A model generated the notes under the pieces. The model had not been told where the DNA came from and searched no databases. It saw nothing but the letters and a program-made list of their open reading frames with translations. Positions 43,868-53,174 of a DNA stretch of 64,000 nt are shown one piece after another (positions within the stretch are counted from its first letter, which is position 1; each line of letters opens with the position of its first letter). The stretch lies in the NCBI GenBank assembly GCA_001939145.1, contig LSRX01000174.1, forward strand, positions 330,611-394,610, read 5' to 3'. Position numbers and translations under genes: made by a program. This stretch comes from Symbiodinium microadriaticum (lineage: Eukaryota; Sar; Dinophyceae; Suessiales; Symbiodiniaceae).

Positions 43868-43880
43868 ACCGCAGAACAAG

Positions 43881-43926
<46 letters not shown>

Positions 43927-44013
43927 AGCACACATGCGCACACGCACGCACGACGCACGCACGCACGCACGCATGCACGCACCCGCACAGACACAAACAC
44001 TGACACAAACATT

Positions 44014-44047
<34 letters not shown>

Positions 44048-44112
44048 GAGAGACACACACACACACAAACACACACAAACACACACAGAGACACACACAC
44101 ACACACCCCACA
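43868..44112. repeat. AC/TA/ACGC microsatellite block
   Basis: (AC)n, (TA)n, (CGCA)n and AC-rich sequence. All long frames through it (His/Thr or Val/Cys) are artefacts. Confidence 0.95.
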
Positions 44113-44177
44113 CACACTTTTGCACAGAACAGGCGCATACAAACGGGTAGACGGCTGGATTTCCCTGCCATTGCAAG

Positions 44178-46072
44178 CTCACATGAGGCTTGAGAAGCCT
44201 CCACGCCGACGAGTGGAGGAGACGACCGCAGAGGCACAGGACGTTTCTACCGTCATGAGCCCGTTTTTTGTCTTGTAGCCGCGGAGCAGAGCCACATTCT
44301 TGCAGCAAGCTGTAATTATGTTTCTTAGTTTGTGCTAAATTTACTTGATGTTCCGCCTGAGATGTCCCAGCTTCGGCAGGATTCACCAGAGCCGCAGTCG
44401 TCCCCGAGGGTTGTTGAGGTGGGCCACAGAAGCATGGAGGGCGTTGCGTCAAGGGCGTAGTATATACCACAGTCAGATGTGTTTCGTCGCAGCTGCACTC
44501 CCGAAGAGTGCAGCAGTCGCCCGGCTAGATCGTGACCCATCACAGTTAATGCTGCAGATGGCCGTTTCGTGACATCGCAAAACTACCGGTCACAACAGAA
44601 CTGTCCTCGGCGACGTCAGCATTATCTACACCCCCAGTACTTCAGCACGTCGCCATCGTCATCTCCGCTCACCCCCGGATCCTGTACTATTGCCATCAGC
44701 CCCGACGTTGACAGCCCAGCACCTCCTAAAACGTGGCTGGTGGCTGCGTTCGCAACTTAGGAGGACGCAGTTGTTGCTTCTTCATTGTGATTCATCGTCT
44801 GCCACAAAGGACATGCAACATCCTCCGTCCTAGCAGGAAGTTGCTGTGTAAGCCGTTTCATTATCATCAGCATCATCATCAACATCATCATCATGTCGTG
44901 ACACGGGCCGCATGGTCTCCATCCGTCCGTCCGTCCAGCCAGCCATCCAGCCAGCCATCCAGCCAGACACCCATCGACCCATACTTATCTGTCTGTCTAT
45001 CTATTTATCTATCAAGCTAACTAGCTAACTAGCTAGCTAGCTAGCTAGCGATCTATCTACCTATCTATCTGTCTGTCTATCTAAATCTATCTATCTATTC
45101 ATCCATCTGTCTAACTAGCTGGCTGGGTGGCTGGGTAGCTAGCTATCTATGTCTATCTTTCTATCGATCTGTCTTTTTATTTATCTATCTATGTATCTGG
45201 CAGGAAACAGGAGCCGAGCCGGTGGAAGCAGGTGCCGGGCCGGTTGGGAGCCCCGAGAGTGCTGCAGAAGAACTGCCTGTGCCTTCGAAGCTTTTGGAGG
45301 GATCCTGGGGCTCTCTGTTAGGGTTTAGGGTTCAGGGTGTTTAGGTTTAGGGGTTTAGAGTTTAGGATTCAGGGTGTTTAGGTTTAGGTTTAGGAGTTGA
45401 GGGTTTTTCGGTTTAGTTAGGGTTTAGGGTTTATGTTAAGGGTTCAGGGTTTAGGTTTAATTTAGGGGTTTAGGGTGTAGGAACAAAACTAGATACCTGC
45501 ACGAAGGATTAGGAAGGCAGGCGTGTGCAGATCATTGTCAAGGGCAGCTACGGTCTTGAAGTCCAAGGCGCTCGAGGCGCCCGCGCAGCAGACGGAAGAT
45601 CGACCAGATCAGGAAGCAAAGACTGAGGCTTGGTACATTTTCTATATACGCCTACACACAGACACACGCACACACACACACACACCTCTATACAGATATG
45701 ATCATAAGTATAAATATACAGGCTCATATATGTCGAATTCGTATATATGTATCCTACATGTCAGCACAATGCCCGGCCCAGGAATCAGGAACCCTAGACC
45801 CATTGGTTGAGAGTCTGTCCTGTCAGGTGGAGAGGGTGTCCTCGAATCCCAGCGCCAAAGAACAGCCGAAGGCAAAGACTCCTCCGGCGGAAGCGCAAGG
45901 GCGGAAGGACGAAGTCCTGGTAGAGACTTCAAAGCCTCAGGAGGACGCTGCCTCCTCGAACCTGCTTTGATTTGGGTTCCCGCTATTGGGTGGCATAGTA
46001 AAACAGTATACATGTGATGAAAATACTATTCATATGTGTATATATTATACACTATGTACATACATACATACA

Positions 46073-46124
<52 letters not shown>

Positions 46125-46559
46125 TACGACAAATCAGAGTATATATTAATTCTTTTCGATATTCATGGCAATATATAATGTTGGTCATGCATACAGAGTC
46201 AAGTACAAGAAGAAACAAAAAGTAGCCTGGTCCATTCCAGACCTCGGTTTGCCTTAGCCTAGCGCTTCAGGAGTCACGAGTTGAATCAGCCGATGTGAAG
46301 CCCAGCATGCCGCCTAAGCCTGTTGTGGAAGAGGCCCGGGTAAGTGTTCAGCGTTGATTGCCTTGTGCTAGTTAAAGGAGAGAGATTGGGTGGCCAAAAT
46401 CAGAAAACTTGCTGATTTATCCATGCTTGCTAGCTTTGGTTCTCAAGAATGGTTTCAAAGAGACAAGAGACCCGCTCAGTTGCTCGTTGCTGCCAGGCAG
46501 CGATAGCTGATGATGCGTCTCCCAACGTCCAAGACGAGACGGAGGCCAGATGCGCTTAG
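44178..46559 (+). CDS. Many-exon gene, Glu/Ala/Pro/Ser-rich disordered protein
   Basis: Proposed exons: 44178-44242 (MRLEKPPRRRVEETTAEAQD), 44329-44418 (LLDVPPEMSQLRQDSPEPQS…), 44599 to about 44740 (…SPSSSPLTPGSCTIAISPD…), 45204-45316 (ETGAEPVEAGAGPVGSPESA…), 45531-45632 (SLSRAATVLKSKALEAPAQQ…), 45782-45919 (ESGTLDPLVESLSCQ…KTPPAEAQGRKDEVL), 46271-46339 (ESRVESADVKPSMPPKPVVE…, donor GTAAGT) and 46497-46559 (AAIADDASPNVQDETEAR…, TAG). Most joins agree in phase; 45632 to 45782 does not. The donor at 45317 is GTTAGGGTTTAGGG. The 5' end is not defined. The protein looks unstructured; no family named. Confidence 0.65.
44860..45195. repeat. CATC, CCAGCCAT and CTAT/CTAG microsatellites in an intron
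   Basis: Lies in the intron before the exon at 45204. Includes CATCATCATCA, (CCAGCCAT)n at 44936-44965 and (CTAT)/(CTAG) tetranucleotides to 45195. Confidence 0.9.
45317..45480. repeat. TTTAGGG-type array at intron start
   Basis: About fifteen imperfect copies (GTTTAGGG, GTTCAGGG, GGTGTTTAGG) fill the first 160 bases of the intron after exon 45204-45316. Confidence 0.9.
46060..46122. repeat. (ACAT)n then (AT)n
   Basis: Simple repeat inside the intron between exons 45782 and 46271. Confidence 0.95.
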
Positions 46560-46569
46560 TTGCGGTTAG

Positions 46570-46839
46570 TTGTGCTTCCTGAGTCAATTGCATGGAGCGT
46601 CGTGTGATCCGAAAGAAGCCATTGGCAAAATAGCAGTCAAACGAACCGCACGTGGCGGAATGCGCCAAAAACAAACTTCAAATTTACGGGTGCTCGCAGG
46701 ATGCCACGCAGCGCCGTGCGTGGCTGCGCTCCTCGCGGCGATCTACGGTTTCAGTTCAGGAGCATCCTTTGGTGTGGTGTTTCGGGGTTCATCTATCGAA
46801 ATGCAGGAAGTCGGACCGGCCTCTGCTTTCGTGTGTTAA
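46570..46839 (+). CDS. Possible exon, unknown protein
   Basis: The frame CDPKEAIGKIAVKRTARGGM…AALLAAIYGFSSGASFGVVF… is open for 89 codons to TAA, starting just after the stop of the preceding gene. It has a hydrophobic patch (VAALLAAIYGF). No splice sites or domain. Confidence 0.3.
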   Translation: MCFLSQLHGASCDPKEAIGKIAVKRTARGGMRQKQTSNLRVLAGCHAAPCVAALLAAIYGFSSGASFGVVFRGSSIEMQEVGPASAFVC

Positions 46840-47477
46840 GTCTGGAGTGAGTGTGTGTGTGTGTGTGTGTGTCAGTGTGTGTGTCAGTGTGAGGGCCTGC
46901 CTTTCTCGTATACGCTCGAGTACAAAACTTATTGTCTTATGTTACTTATGTTTTTGTTTATACTAAGTTTTGTTGACACGTCCTGCTTCGGGATGTGTTG
47001 AAACTACTGCTGCAAATGATCACAGACCGACATGTCGGTAATATCCGCTTATTGCAAGAAGCTGCAGAAGCTGACTGCCAAGTTTTGCTTCAATGTCATA
47101 ACATATAGCTGCAATGATATGATCTACGACCACGGAGCTAAGATATCTAATTACATAAGCAATCCTGCTACTGCAGATGCGATAGAAGCTTCCCATCGTT
47201 TCAGGTTTTAGACTTATGACCTCTCATCTCTTGTCGGGGTTTAAGCCTGTCTTGCCTTGTCGGGGCTTTGGGTTTAGGGCCCAATACCTCCCGTTTAAAG
47301 TTTGGGGTTTCTGGGACCACACCACACTCTTAGGGCAGTGGGTTTCCACCCATCACATCTGTTCCTACCTGCTCTAGAATTCCTTTTGTACCATTGCTTC
47401 TACTGGCTTATACTCGTCGTCGTAGTGGTGATAGGAAAAGGCAGTATACTTACTTAGTTAGTTACTTACTTACTTGC

Positions 47478-47574
47478 TCACTTGCGCCACCAACAACAAC
47501 TACTAGTACTACTGCTACTACAAGATACTACTACTACTACTACTACTACTACAACAACTACTACAACAACAACA

Positions 47575-47607
<33 letters not shown>

Positions 47608-47689
47608 GCTACTACTCCTACTGCTACTGCTACTGCTACTGCTACTGCTACTGCTTCTGCTTCTGCTTCTGCTTCTGCTACTGCTGCTG

Positions 47690-47769
<80 letters not shown>

Positions 47770-48060
47770 ACTGCTGCCACTACTACTTTTTCTTTTTCTA
47801 CTGCTCCTCCTGCTACTGCTGCTACTGCTGCTGCTCCACTTCTACTTCGACTACTACTACTTCTTCTACTTCTACTTTTACTGCTACTGCTACAACTGTC
47901 ACTACGACGACTACTGCTACCACTCCTGTTGTTGCCGCTGCGACTGGACCTACGACTACTACGTCTACTGCCGCTGCTGCTGCTGCTGCTGCTGCTGCGG
48001 CTGCTGCTGCTGCTGCTACTACGACTACTACTTTAATACCATAATACTACTACTTCTACG
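47478..48060. repeat. Large CTN trinucleotide array
   Basis: Blocks of (ACT)n, (GCT)n, (TCT)n and (CTA)n with internal higher-order structure; a decayed extension reaches 48235. Frames here give poly-Thr/Ala, poly-Leu or poly-Tyr and are not annotated as genes. Confidence 0.95.
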
Positions 48061-48311
48061 ACGACTACTGCTACTGATACTGCCGCTGCCACTGCTTCTG
48101 CCATTGCTACCGCTATCACTAGGACGGCAACTACTCCGACTACTATTACTACGGCGACTACGACGCCGACGACTACTACTGCTGCTACTATTGCTGCCAT
48201 TGCTCTCTTTCTCCTCCTCTACTACCACCTCTACCCTGCTCCTGTATGTGCTGACGACGGCGAGGACTACTAGTATACTAGTGAGTATTATTGTTCCGTA
48301 TTTTTATGCAG

Positions 48312-48574
48312 AGGCACTTCCACGGCGCGGCAGTCCCGGGCTTAGTGCGAGGTGTGTCGATCTCGTTCTGCAGATGAAAAACCGAGGTGGATGTTTTGTC
48401 ATGGCAGATCAAGGGGCCCTGGGGTTGAGAATCCCCCAAACCCTAAATCCAACGCTCCAGACTGTGTTTGTGCTTTCTTCCAGAGAGGGAGCACACGTCC
48501 GGCACACATGGTCGCCTTCGCCGAGAAGGACCCTTGTTGTTGCTAGGTTTTCTGAGTTGCGCCGAAGAGCCTAA
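48312..48574 (+). CDS. Two exons around a 60-nt CCCTAAA intron
   Basis: Exon 48312-48423 (after TTTTTATGCAG) encodes ALPRRGSPGLSARCVDLVLQ…VMADQGALG and ends at GG|GTTGAGAATCC. The 60-nt intron holds CAAACCCTAAATCC and ends GTGCTTTCTTCCAG. Exon 48484-48574 supplies one nucleotide, encodes EGAHVRHTWSPSPRRTLVVA… and ends in TAA. The intron is also open in the same frame, so retention cannot be excluded. Confidence 0.5.
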
Positions 48575-48589
48575 CTTTTTGGTCAGTGT

Positions 48590-48805
48590 TTGATATGGAT
48601 TAGGGCACACCGCGATTCTATCTTCGCGCCTTCGATGTTGCGTTGGGCGAGTGGTTTGTGCTTGGCCGGTTGTGTTGAGCTTACGGCCATCTCTGAAAAC
48701 GAGACCCTCCATTCAGAAATGTTCAGAACGCCTCGACAGAAACAGACTGATACTGTCAGGTTTGATGTTAAGGTGCGACTTGTTGGTCAGGCTAGTTCCG
48801 GCTAG
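48590..48805 (+). CDS. Possible exon, unknown protein
   Basis: The frame IRAHRDSIFAPSMLRWASGL…TAISENETLHSEMFRTPRQ…VKVRLVGQASSG runs 71 codons to TAG. Composition is convincing. It begins 16 bases after the previous stop, and a start codon is not obvious (ATATGG context). Confidence 0.4.
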   Translation: MIWIRAHRDSIFAPSMLRWASGLCLAGCVELTAISENETLHSEMFRTPRQKQTDTVRFDVKVRLVGQASSG

Positions 48806-48934
48806 GCCCCCATACCGACCACCCACACATGCAACTAAGTTTGTTGAACCCTTCACTGAGCCTGAGCATCAGGCAGGGTGGTTGAGACCGGTTTAAACCC
48901 GGAAGTTCTCGAACCTCATTCTTGGAGTTTACAG

Positions 48935-49117
48935 GCACTTCAAAACATGATGCAGGCTGTAGTCGTGGCGGGGGATGGGAAGACGTATCACATATTTCCA
49001 TGCAGTGAGGCCGAGCTTCAGAGAATGCACGGGAAGGCTGGAAGTGTTTCGGACATCATCATAGTCATAATACTAATTGCAACAGTAACAATACCAGTTG
49101 TTATCCCGCGACAGTAG
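48935..49117 (+). CDS. Terminal exon with C-terminal membrane helix
   Basis: After TTGGAGTTTACAG the frame ALQNMMQAVVVAGDGKTYHI…SEAELQRMHGKAGSVSD ends in a hydrophobic run IIIVIILIATVTIPVVI and the tail PRQ, then TAG. This fits a C-terminal (tail-anchor) membrane segment. A CCCTAAA array begins at 49125. Upstream codons 48878-48934 are also open. Confidence 0.5.
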   Translation, partial: ALQNMMQAVVVAGDGKTYHIFPCSEAELQRMHGKAGSVSDIIIVIILIATVTIPVVIPRQ

Positions 49118-49271
49118 GTGTTTCCTAAACCCTAAACCCTAATAGCTAAACCCTAAACCCTAAGCCCTAAAGCCCGAAACTCCTAAACCCTGAAGCCCGG
49201 AGCGCTGAAACAAAGCCACGCCCTAAGCCGTAAGCCACAGAAGCCCTGAAGAGTTTCAGCTTTGGGTCTCA

Positions 49272-49478
49272 GACCCTACGGGTTCCATGTACCCAAAATA
49301 GTAAAGTTGCTTCGGGCCGAAGTAGTACCTATGCAATGGTATAGTTACTTAGGGCCCAAGTGGTACCTATATAATGGTATAGATATTTTGGGCCCAAATA
49401 GTACCTATGTAGTATAGTTACTTTGGGCCCAAATAGTACCTATGTAGGGACTACTTAAGGTACGTGGACCCTTCGGGA
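49272..49478. mobile_element. T1 element with four internal repeats
   Basis: Ends ACCCTACGGGTTCCATGTACC and GGTACGTGGACCCTTCGGG are inverted. Inside, the unit TTGGGCCCAAATAGTACCTA… recurs at about 40-44 bp intervals, four times. The next exon's acceptor is 7 bases beyond the right end. Confidence 0.85.
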
Positions 49479-49485
49479 GAACCAG

Positions 49486-49599
49486 GGTTGCTTGCGGATA
49501 TGTGCCATGATTGGTCGGACACGCGTGCGGGACAGTCTTATTGATCCTGCATCATTGACGTCGAGGGTCTTGGGCACGATGAGAACGGTTGTTTTATAA
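49486..49599 (+). CDS. Exon abutting a T1 element
   Basis: After GGGAGAACCAG the frame GCLRICAMIGRTRVRDSLID…TSRVLGTMRTVVL runs 37 codons to TAA. The minus strand is open here too (49455-49736), so the strand is not certain. Confidence 0.4.
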   Translation, partial: GCLRICAMIGRTRVRDSLIDPASLTSRVLGTMRTVVL

Positions 49600-49816
49600 A
49601 CGATACACCGTACATATGGCAATAAGGCGACCTGTAATAGAGTGCAAGGGGGTATGAGAAGGGCCATGACCATTCTCGTAACAGTATCAATCATCGACAT
49701 GCCAACCCGATTCACAGCCGGCACCGGAAACCACACTCCCAGTGTCCTTGGTCCCGGAGTTGCATCTCAGGCCAAAGCAGTGTCAGCCCCGCCCCAGACG
49801 AAGCCAGTTACCTGCC

Positions 49817-49984
49817 ATGGGTTGCTTATCCTGCAAGCTGCCTTACAAGCAAGAGGCTTCTTCCAAGTTTGAGGTGATGGTGCCACTGAAAGGACGCAGC
49901 GGGTCCAAGCCAGTGAAAGAGGAACAGGAGAATCAGGTTGGACAAATCGGACAACATGAGCTTGAGATTTTGTGCTATCCATGA
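49817..49984 (+). CDS. Small protein or first exon with acylation motif
   Basis: ATG in the context TGCCATGGG opens MGCLSCKLPYKQEASSKFEV…KPVKEEQENQVGQIGQ…, 55 codons to TGA. Gly2 with Cys3 and Cys6 is the arrangement known for N-myristoylation with nearby palmitoylation in plant and protist membrane-anchored proteins. The remainder is Lys/Glu/Gln-rich. An upstream + frame (49642-49872) overlaps in another phase. Donor-like GTGATG at 49874 could truncate it. Confidence 0.45.
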   Translation: MGCLSCKLPYKQEASSKFEVMVPLKGRSGSKPVKEEQENQVGQIGQHELEILCYP

Positions 49985-50054
49985 CCATTTGAGATGCCTT
50001 TTGCAAGACGGCTGCGCTATAGCACACTGTTGAGACCTCTGCCGCAGCATTGCA

Positions 50055-50553
50055 GCCTGCACCTCACTTGCACGCTTTTATGACAGACTTGTTTTGTACA
50101 GTGGTGGATAAATCACCAGTACAGCATGGAGAGTACCGGAGGCTAGCTTCCGGACCGGAGGCTAGCTTCTGCTTTCGCTTGCACCCTACACAGAGAGGCT
50201 CTTCACCTCAATTCTTCTCCAGAGGAGCACACTATAGAGCACGCAGCTGCCCACTCATGGAGTTTCCGGCAAGCGCAACAAGCAACTGCCACGGTTGCTG
50301 CAGTCCGCCCCCTGCATCCTGTGAGAGTTTCTCAAGCGAAGGTTTGGGGAAACTCGTATACGGTTGCTGCAGTACGTGTGCAGCAACCTTTTTAGGCCGG
50401 CAGTTGGCGGCTGAAGTGCCCGAGTTGAGTACTTGGAGCTGTGGCGTTGCCTGGATAGCCTTGGCTCGCACAGGGTTATTGCCAAATCTGGGCTTTCTCG
50501 TCGTCATCGTCAGCATCGTCGATAAATGTAGCATGCCAACTTCAGAAGCATAG
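50055..50553 (+). CDS. Longest non-repetitive + frame, Cys-rich
   Basis: After GCCGCAGCATTGCAG the frame PAPHLHAFMTDLFCTVVDKS… stays open 166 codons to TAG. It contains CHGCCSPPP and YGCCSTCAATF, encoded by a repeated GGTTGCTGCAGT, and a hydrophobic C-terminal stretch LPNLGFLVVIVSIVDK. A 19-bp direct repeat (CCGGAGGCTAGCTTC…) sits at 50137-50168. No domain recognised; hidden introns are possible. Confidence 0.45.
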
Positions 50554-50747
50554 TGTCAGCAGTAGTTTAAACCGTAAGCCCTAAACCCTAAACTCTAAAC
50601 CCTCAACCGTTCCAGTGGTTGAACTATAGCAGGAAGTTCAGTCGAGTCTATCATAGCTTCTAGATCTCAGCTAGGCACCGGCTTGGGAAATCTTTTAAGC
50701 TTCCGTGATTGTAGCACTATTGTTATGAACAATCATCGTGAAGATAA

Positions 50748-50824
50748 TAATGCTGCTGCTGCTGCTGCTGCTGCTGCTACTACTACTACTACTACTACTC
50801 CTACTCCTACTCCTACTCCTACTC

Positions 50825-50886
<62 letters not shown>

Positions 50887-50962
50887 GCTACTCCTACTAC
50901 TACTACTCCTACTCCTACTCCTACTCCTACTCCTACTGCTACTGCTACTGCTACTGCTACTG

Positions 50963-51012
<50 letters not shown>

Positions 51013-51216
51013 GCTACTCCTACTACTACTACTCCTACTCCTACTCCTACTCCTACTCCTACTCCTACTCCTACTCCTACTGCTACTGCTACTGCTACTG
51101 CTACTGCTACTGCTACTGCTACTGCTACTGCTACTGCTACTGCTACTACTGCTACTGCTACTGCTACTGCTGCTACTGCTACTGCTACTGCTACTGCTAC
51201 TGCTACCACTACTACT
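50748..51216. repeat. CTN trinucleotide array with 126-bp higher-order repeat
   Basis: Entirely (ACT)/(GCT)/(CCT) triplets for about 470 bp. The block GCTACTCCT(ACT)4… at 50887 recurs at 51013, a 126-bp period. Frames give poly-Leu, poly-Thr/Ala/Pro, or Ser/Arg on the other strand. Confidence 0.95.
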
Positions 51217-51330
51217 AATAGAATCCAGAATCACAATAGTGACAATAACAAAAATATCAATTCTAACAATCTCCAAAAACAGCAACAACAATGACAGTAA
51301 TCATCATCTTTGTCATAGTTACAATGATGT

Positions 51331-51577
51331 TAGCGAGACCCGGTTCACCGTGCCGCTTGTCCAGAAGCTTCAACAGTTCGCGGTATGGTTCCAATACGGA
51401 AAGCAGTCTACAACCCTATCTCACAGCTATACCCAGAGGTACACACACACACACAACAAGTCGGGCTCGTTCCTCTTTGAACAGATTTCAGATGGGTTTT
51501 GCTTTTATGACTCGTTGACAGACCTCTCCGACAAGAAGCCTTACCATCTATGCAAGCTTGTCACGGCTCTGCTGTAG
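51331..51577 (+). CDS. 3' exon(s), unknown protein
   Basis: The frame VSETRFTVPLVQKLQQFAVW…SGSFLFEQISDGFCFYDSL…KKPYHLCKLVTALL runs to TAG. It continues upstream only into the trinucleotide array, which I do not regard as coding. A short AC repeat (51440-51455) lies inside and may belong to an intron. No domain recognised. Confidence 0.45.
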
Positions 51578-51828
51578 CCAACGTCCCTAACAGATGATGC
51601 TTAATGATAAGGCCCTTGAGCTTAAACACAATCGAGGAGGAACCGCATTAGAAGACTTCCATTCCTTTGTAACCCAACAGCAGTTGCTAGCTATAGCTTG
51701 AGTCCGCACTCGCACAAAGATCTCTTGCGTCAGATGCCGATGCATCCCAACGCCGACGTGAAGACCTCAACGAAGCATTTGAAGCGAGTCACCGAGCGCT
51801 GCAGAGGCCCAAAGGGTTGCTTAAACCA

Positions 51829-51857
51829 TAAAAAGGAACTACTTAGGGCCTATGGGT
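51829..51857. mobile_element. Solo arm of M1 hairpin
   Basis: AAAAAGGAACTACTTAGGGCCTATGGGTA matches one M1 arm. No second arm lies nearby. Confidence 0.7.
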
Positions 51858-52013
51858 AGGCTTTAAAAAATTAATTCCTCAAGTTTCGGTGCGAGGAGTT
51901 GGGTTTCGAGGTTCCACGAAGCCCACAACCACGATCTCGAGCACGATCATCCGATCATCAGCAGCACCACAAGCAGGACCACCACGACAAATTATGCTCT
52001 CTGGTTGCATTGG

Positions 52014-52220
52014 TTACTGGTCAACGTGAATGTCAACTCGTTTGCTGAGCAGTGTATTTGGTGGTTCGGTGGTTCCATGGTCAAGATAACTTCTGACACA
52101 CTTCGTCTCATGAGGAGGGCTGTTTATTGCAATTGACTTGCAATCAACAGTTGTTTGTAATGTTACAGGATCCTGAGTCCTATCGTTAAGCAGCAGCCAC
52201 ACATGATCAGTGTTCGCCAT
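52014..52220 (-). CDS. Minus-strand small open frame, 68 codons
   Basis: Reads MANTDHVWLLLNDRTQDPVT…KSIAINSPPHETKCVRSYLD…RVDIHVDQ with a stop, from an ATG in the context GACATGGCG. Composition is clearly protein-like. It lies downstream of, and on the same strand as, the exon at 52259-52492. Confidence 0.4.
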   Translation of the reverse strand: MANTDHVWLLLNDRTQDPVTLQTTVDCKSIAINSPPHETKCVRSYLDHGTTEPPNTLLSKRVDIHVDQ

Positions 52221-52258
52221 GTCCCTCAGCCCTCACCCATCATGGGCACCACTAACGT

Positions 52259-52492
52259 TCACGTGCCACGCTGTTCTCTCCCTCCCTCTCTGCACATCTG
52301 CGCCCTGCTGGAGCCCTGACTAGCAGCAGTTGTCCAGGGCTCCCTGGGAGATTTGTGCAGTTTTGAAACCCTGAGACGTGGCTGTATAAGATAGAATGGC
52401 TCTGGCGTCATGTGGGATACGGATACTGTGAAGCCAGTGGTGGCAGGCAAGATGCGTAGCTCAACAATGAAAGCTCGAGCAAAGCACATGTC
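52259..52492 (-). CDS. Minus-strand exon with upstream CCCTAAA array
   Basis: On the minus strand a CCCTAAA array (52522-52550 in + numbering) is followed by the acceptor CGAGCTCTCAG and the frame DMCFARAFIVELRILPATTG…EPFYLIQPRLRVSKLHKSP…, 77 codons to TGA. It obeys the same array-then-acceptor order as + strand exons. No domain recognised. Confidence 0.45.
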   Translation of the reverse strand, partial: DMCFARAFIVELRILPATTGFTVSVSHMTPEPFYLIQPRLRVSKLHKSPREPWTTAASQGSSRAQMCREGGREQRGT

Positions 52493-52584
52493 CTGAGAGC
52501 TCGAAATAATGCAAGAAGCTGGGTTTAGGGTTTAGGGTTTAGGGTTTAGGGCCTAAGCCGCAAGCGCTGAATTGTCGGTGGCAG

Positions 52585-53049
52585 GCTGACGGCGGAGCTC
52601 TTCTTGGGTGTTCAAGTGGATCACTTGACAGGCGCGGGGGCTGATCCGAGATGCAGCCATGACAGCTCTGGCTATAGATCACGGTTTGCACGAAGGACGA
52701 CGGCTATCAAAACTGGCTTGTGTTGTTTTGCCACTAGTTCAACTACGCATAGTTGTTGCTCGTGTGCGATCAAAAAAGATATCATCGCAAGGCTGGCGAG
52801 AACAGCTGTCGCGAAACTCCCATTCCACAGGTTGTTTATCCGAATCGCGGCACTCCTACAATCCCTAAACCCTAAGCCCTAAACCCTAAACCCTAAACCC
52901 TAAGCCCTTGCCCCAACTTGTAGGAGCCCTTCAAGCCATGGGGCACAGCTCCTCTAGAGCCTAGAAGCCGAGGGCGCAGCTTGCGCCTCAGCCCTTCGTC
53001 TGCCCAACTTGAGCCTCTCGGCATAATATATAGGGGTCTTAATAATTAG
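52585..53049 (+). CDS. Two exons; last codons supplied by an M2 element
   Basis: Exon 52585 to about 52830 (after GTCGGTGGCAG) encodes LTAELFLGVQVDHLTGAGAD…AIKKDIIARLARTAVAKLPF and may end at ACAG|GTTGTT. A CCCTAAA array (52863-52905) precedes the acceptor CCAACTTGTAG. Exon 52924-53049 encodes EPFKPWGTAPLEPRSRGRSL…EPLGIIYRGLNN and ends in TAG; the last 8-9 codons and the stop lie in an M2 copy. The phase of the join is not settled. A second frame over exon 1 is also open. Confidence 0.5.
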
Positions 53050-53125
53050 AGTGGGTTTTGGGGGCAAATAAAAAAAATTACAAAAGGAACACCCGGCACT
53101 AGTAATCATTATAGGCTTCTATATT
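53026..53125. mobile_element. M2 element
   Basis: ATATATAGGGGTCTTAATAATTAGAGTGGGTTTTGGGGG…TAATCATTATAGGCTTCTATATTAA. Diverged right arm. Confidence 0.7.
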
Positions 53126-53174
53126 AATGGCTTTTCGACTTTCAAGCTTCCAAGGAGTGGATCCCAGGGCCCCC

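Noticed and set aside
43820-44190. His/Thr and Cys/Val proteins over AC repeats
   Set aside because: Pure microsatellite translation; only the segment after 44178 is kept as an exon.
45836-45860. CCTCGAATCCCAGC as a tRNA B box
   Set aside because: It falls inside a well-supported coding exon and lacks acceptor-stem pairing.
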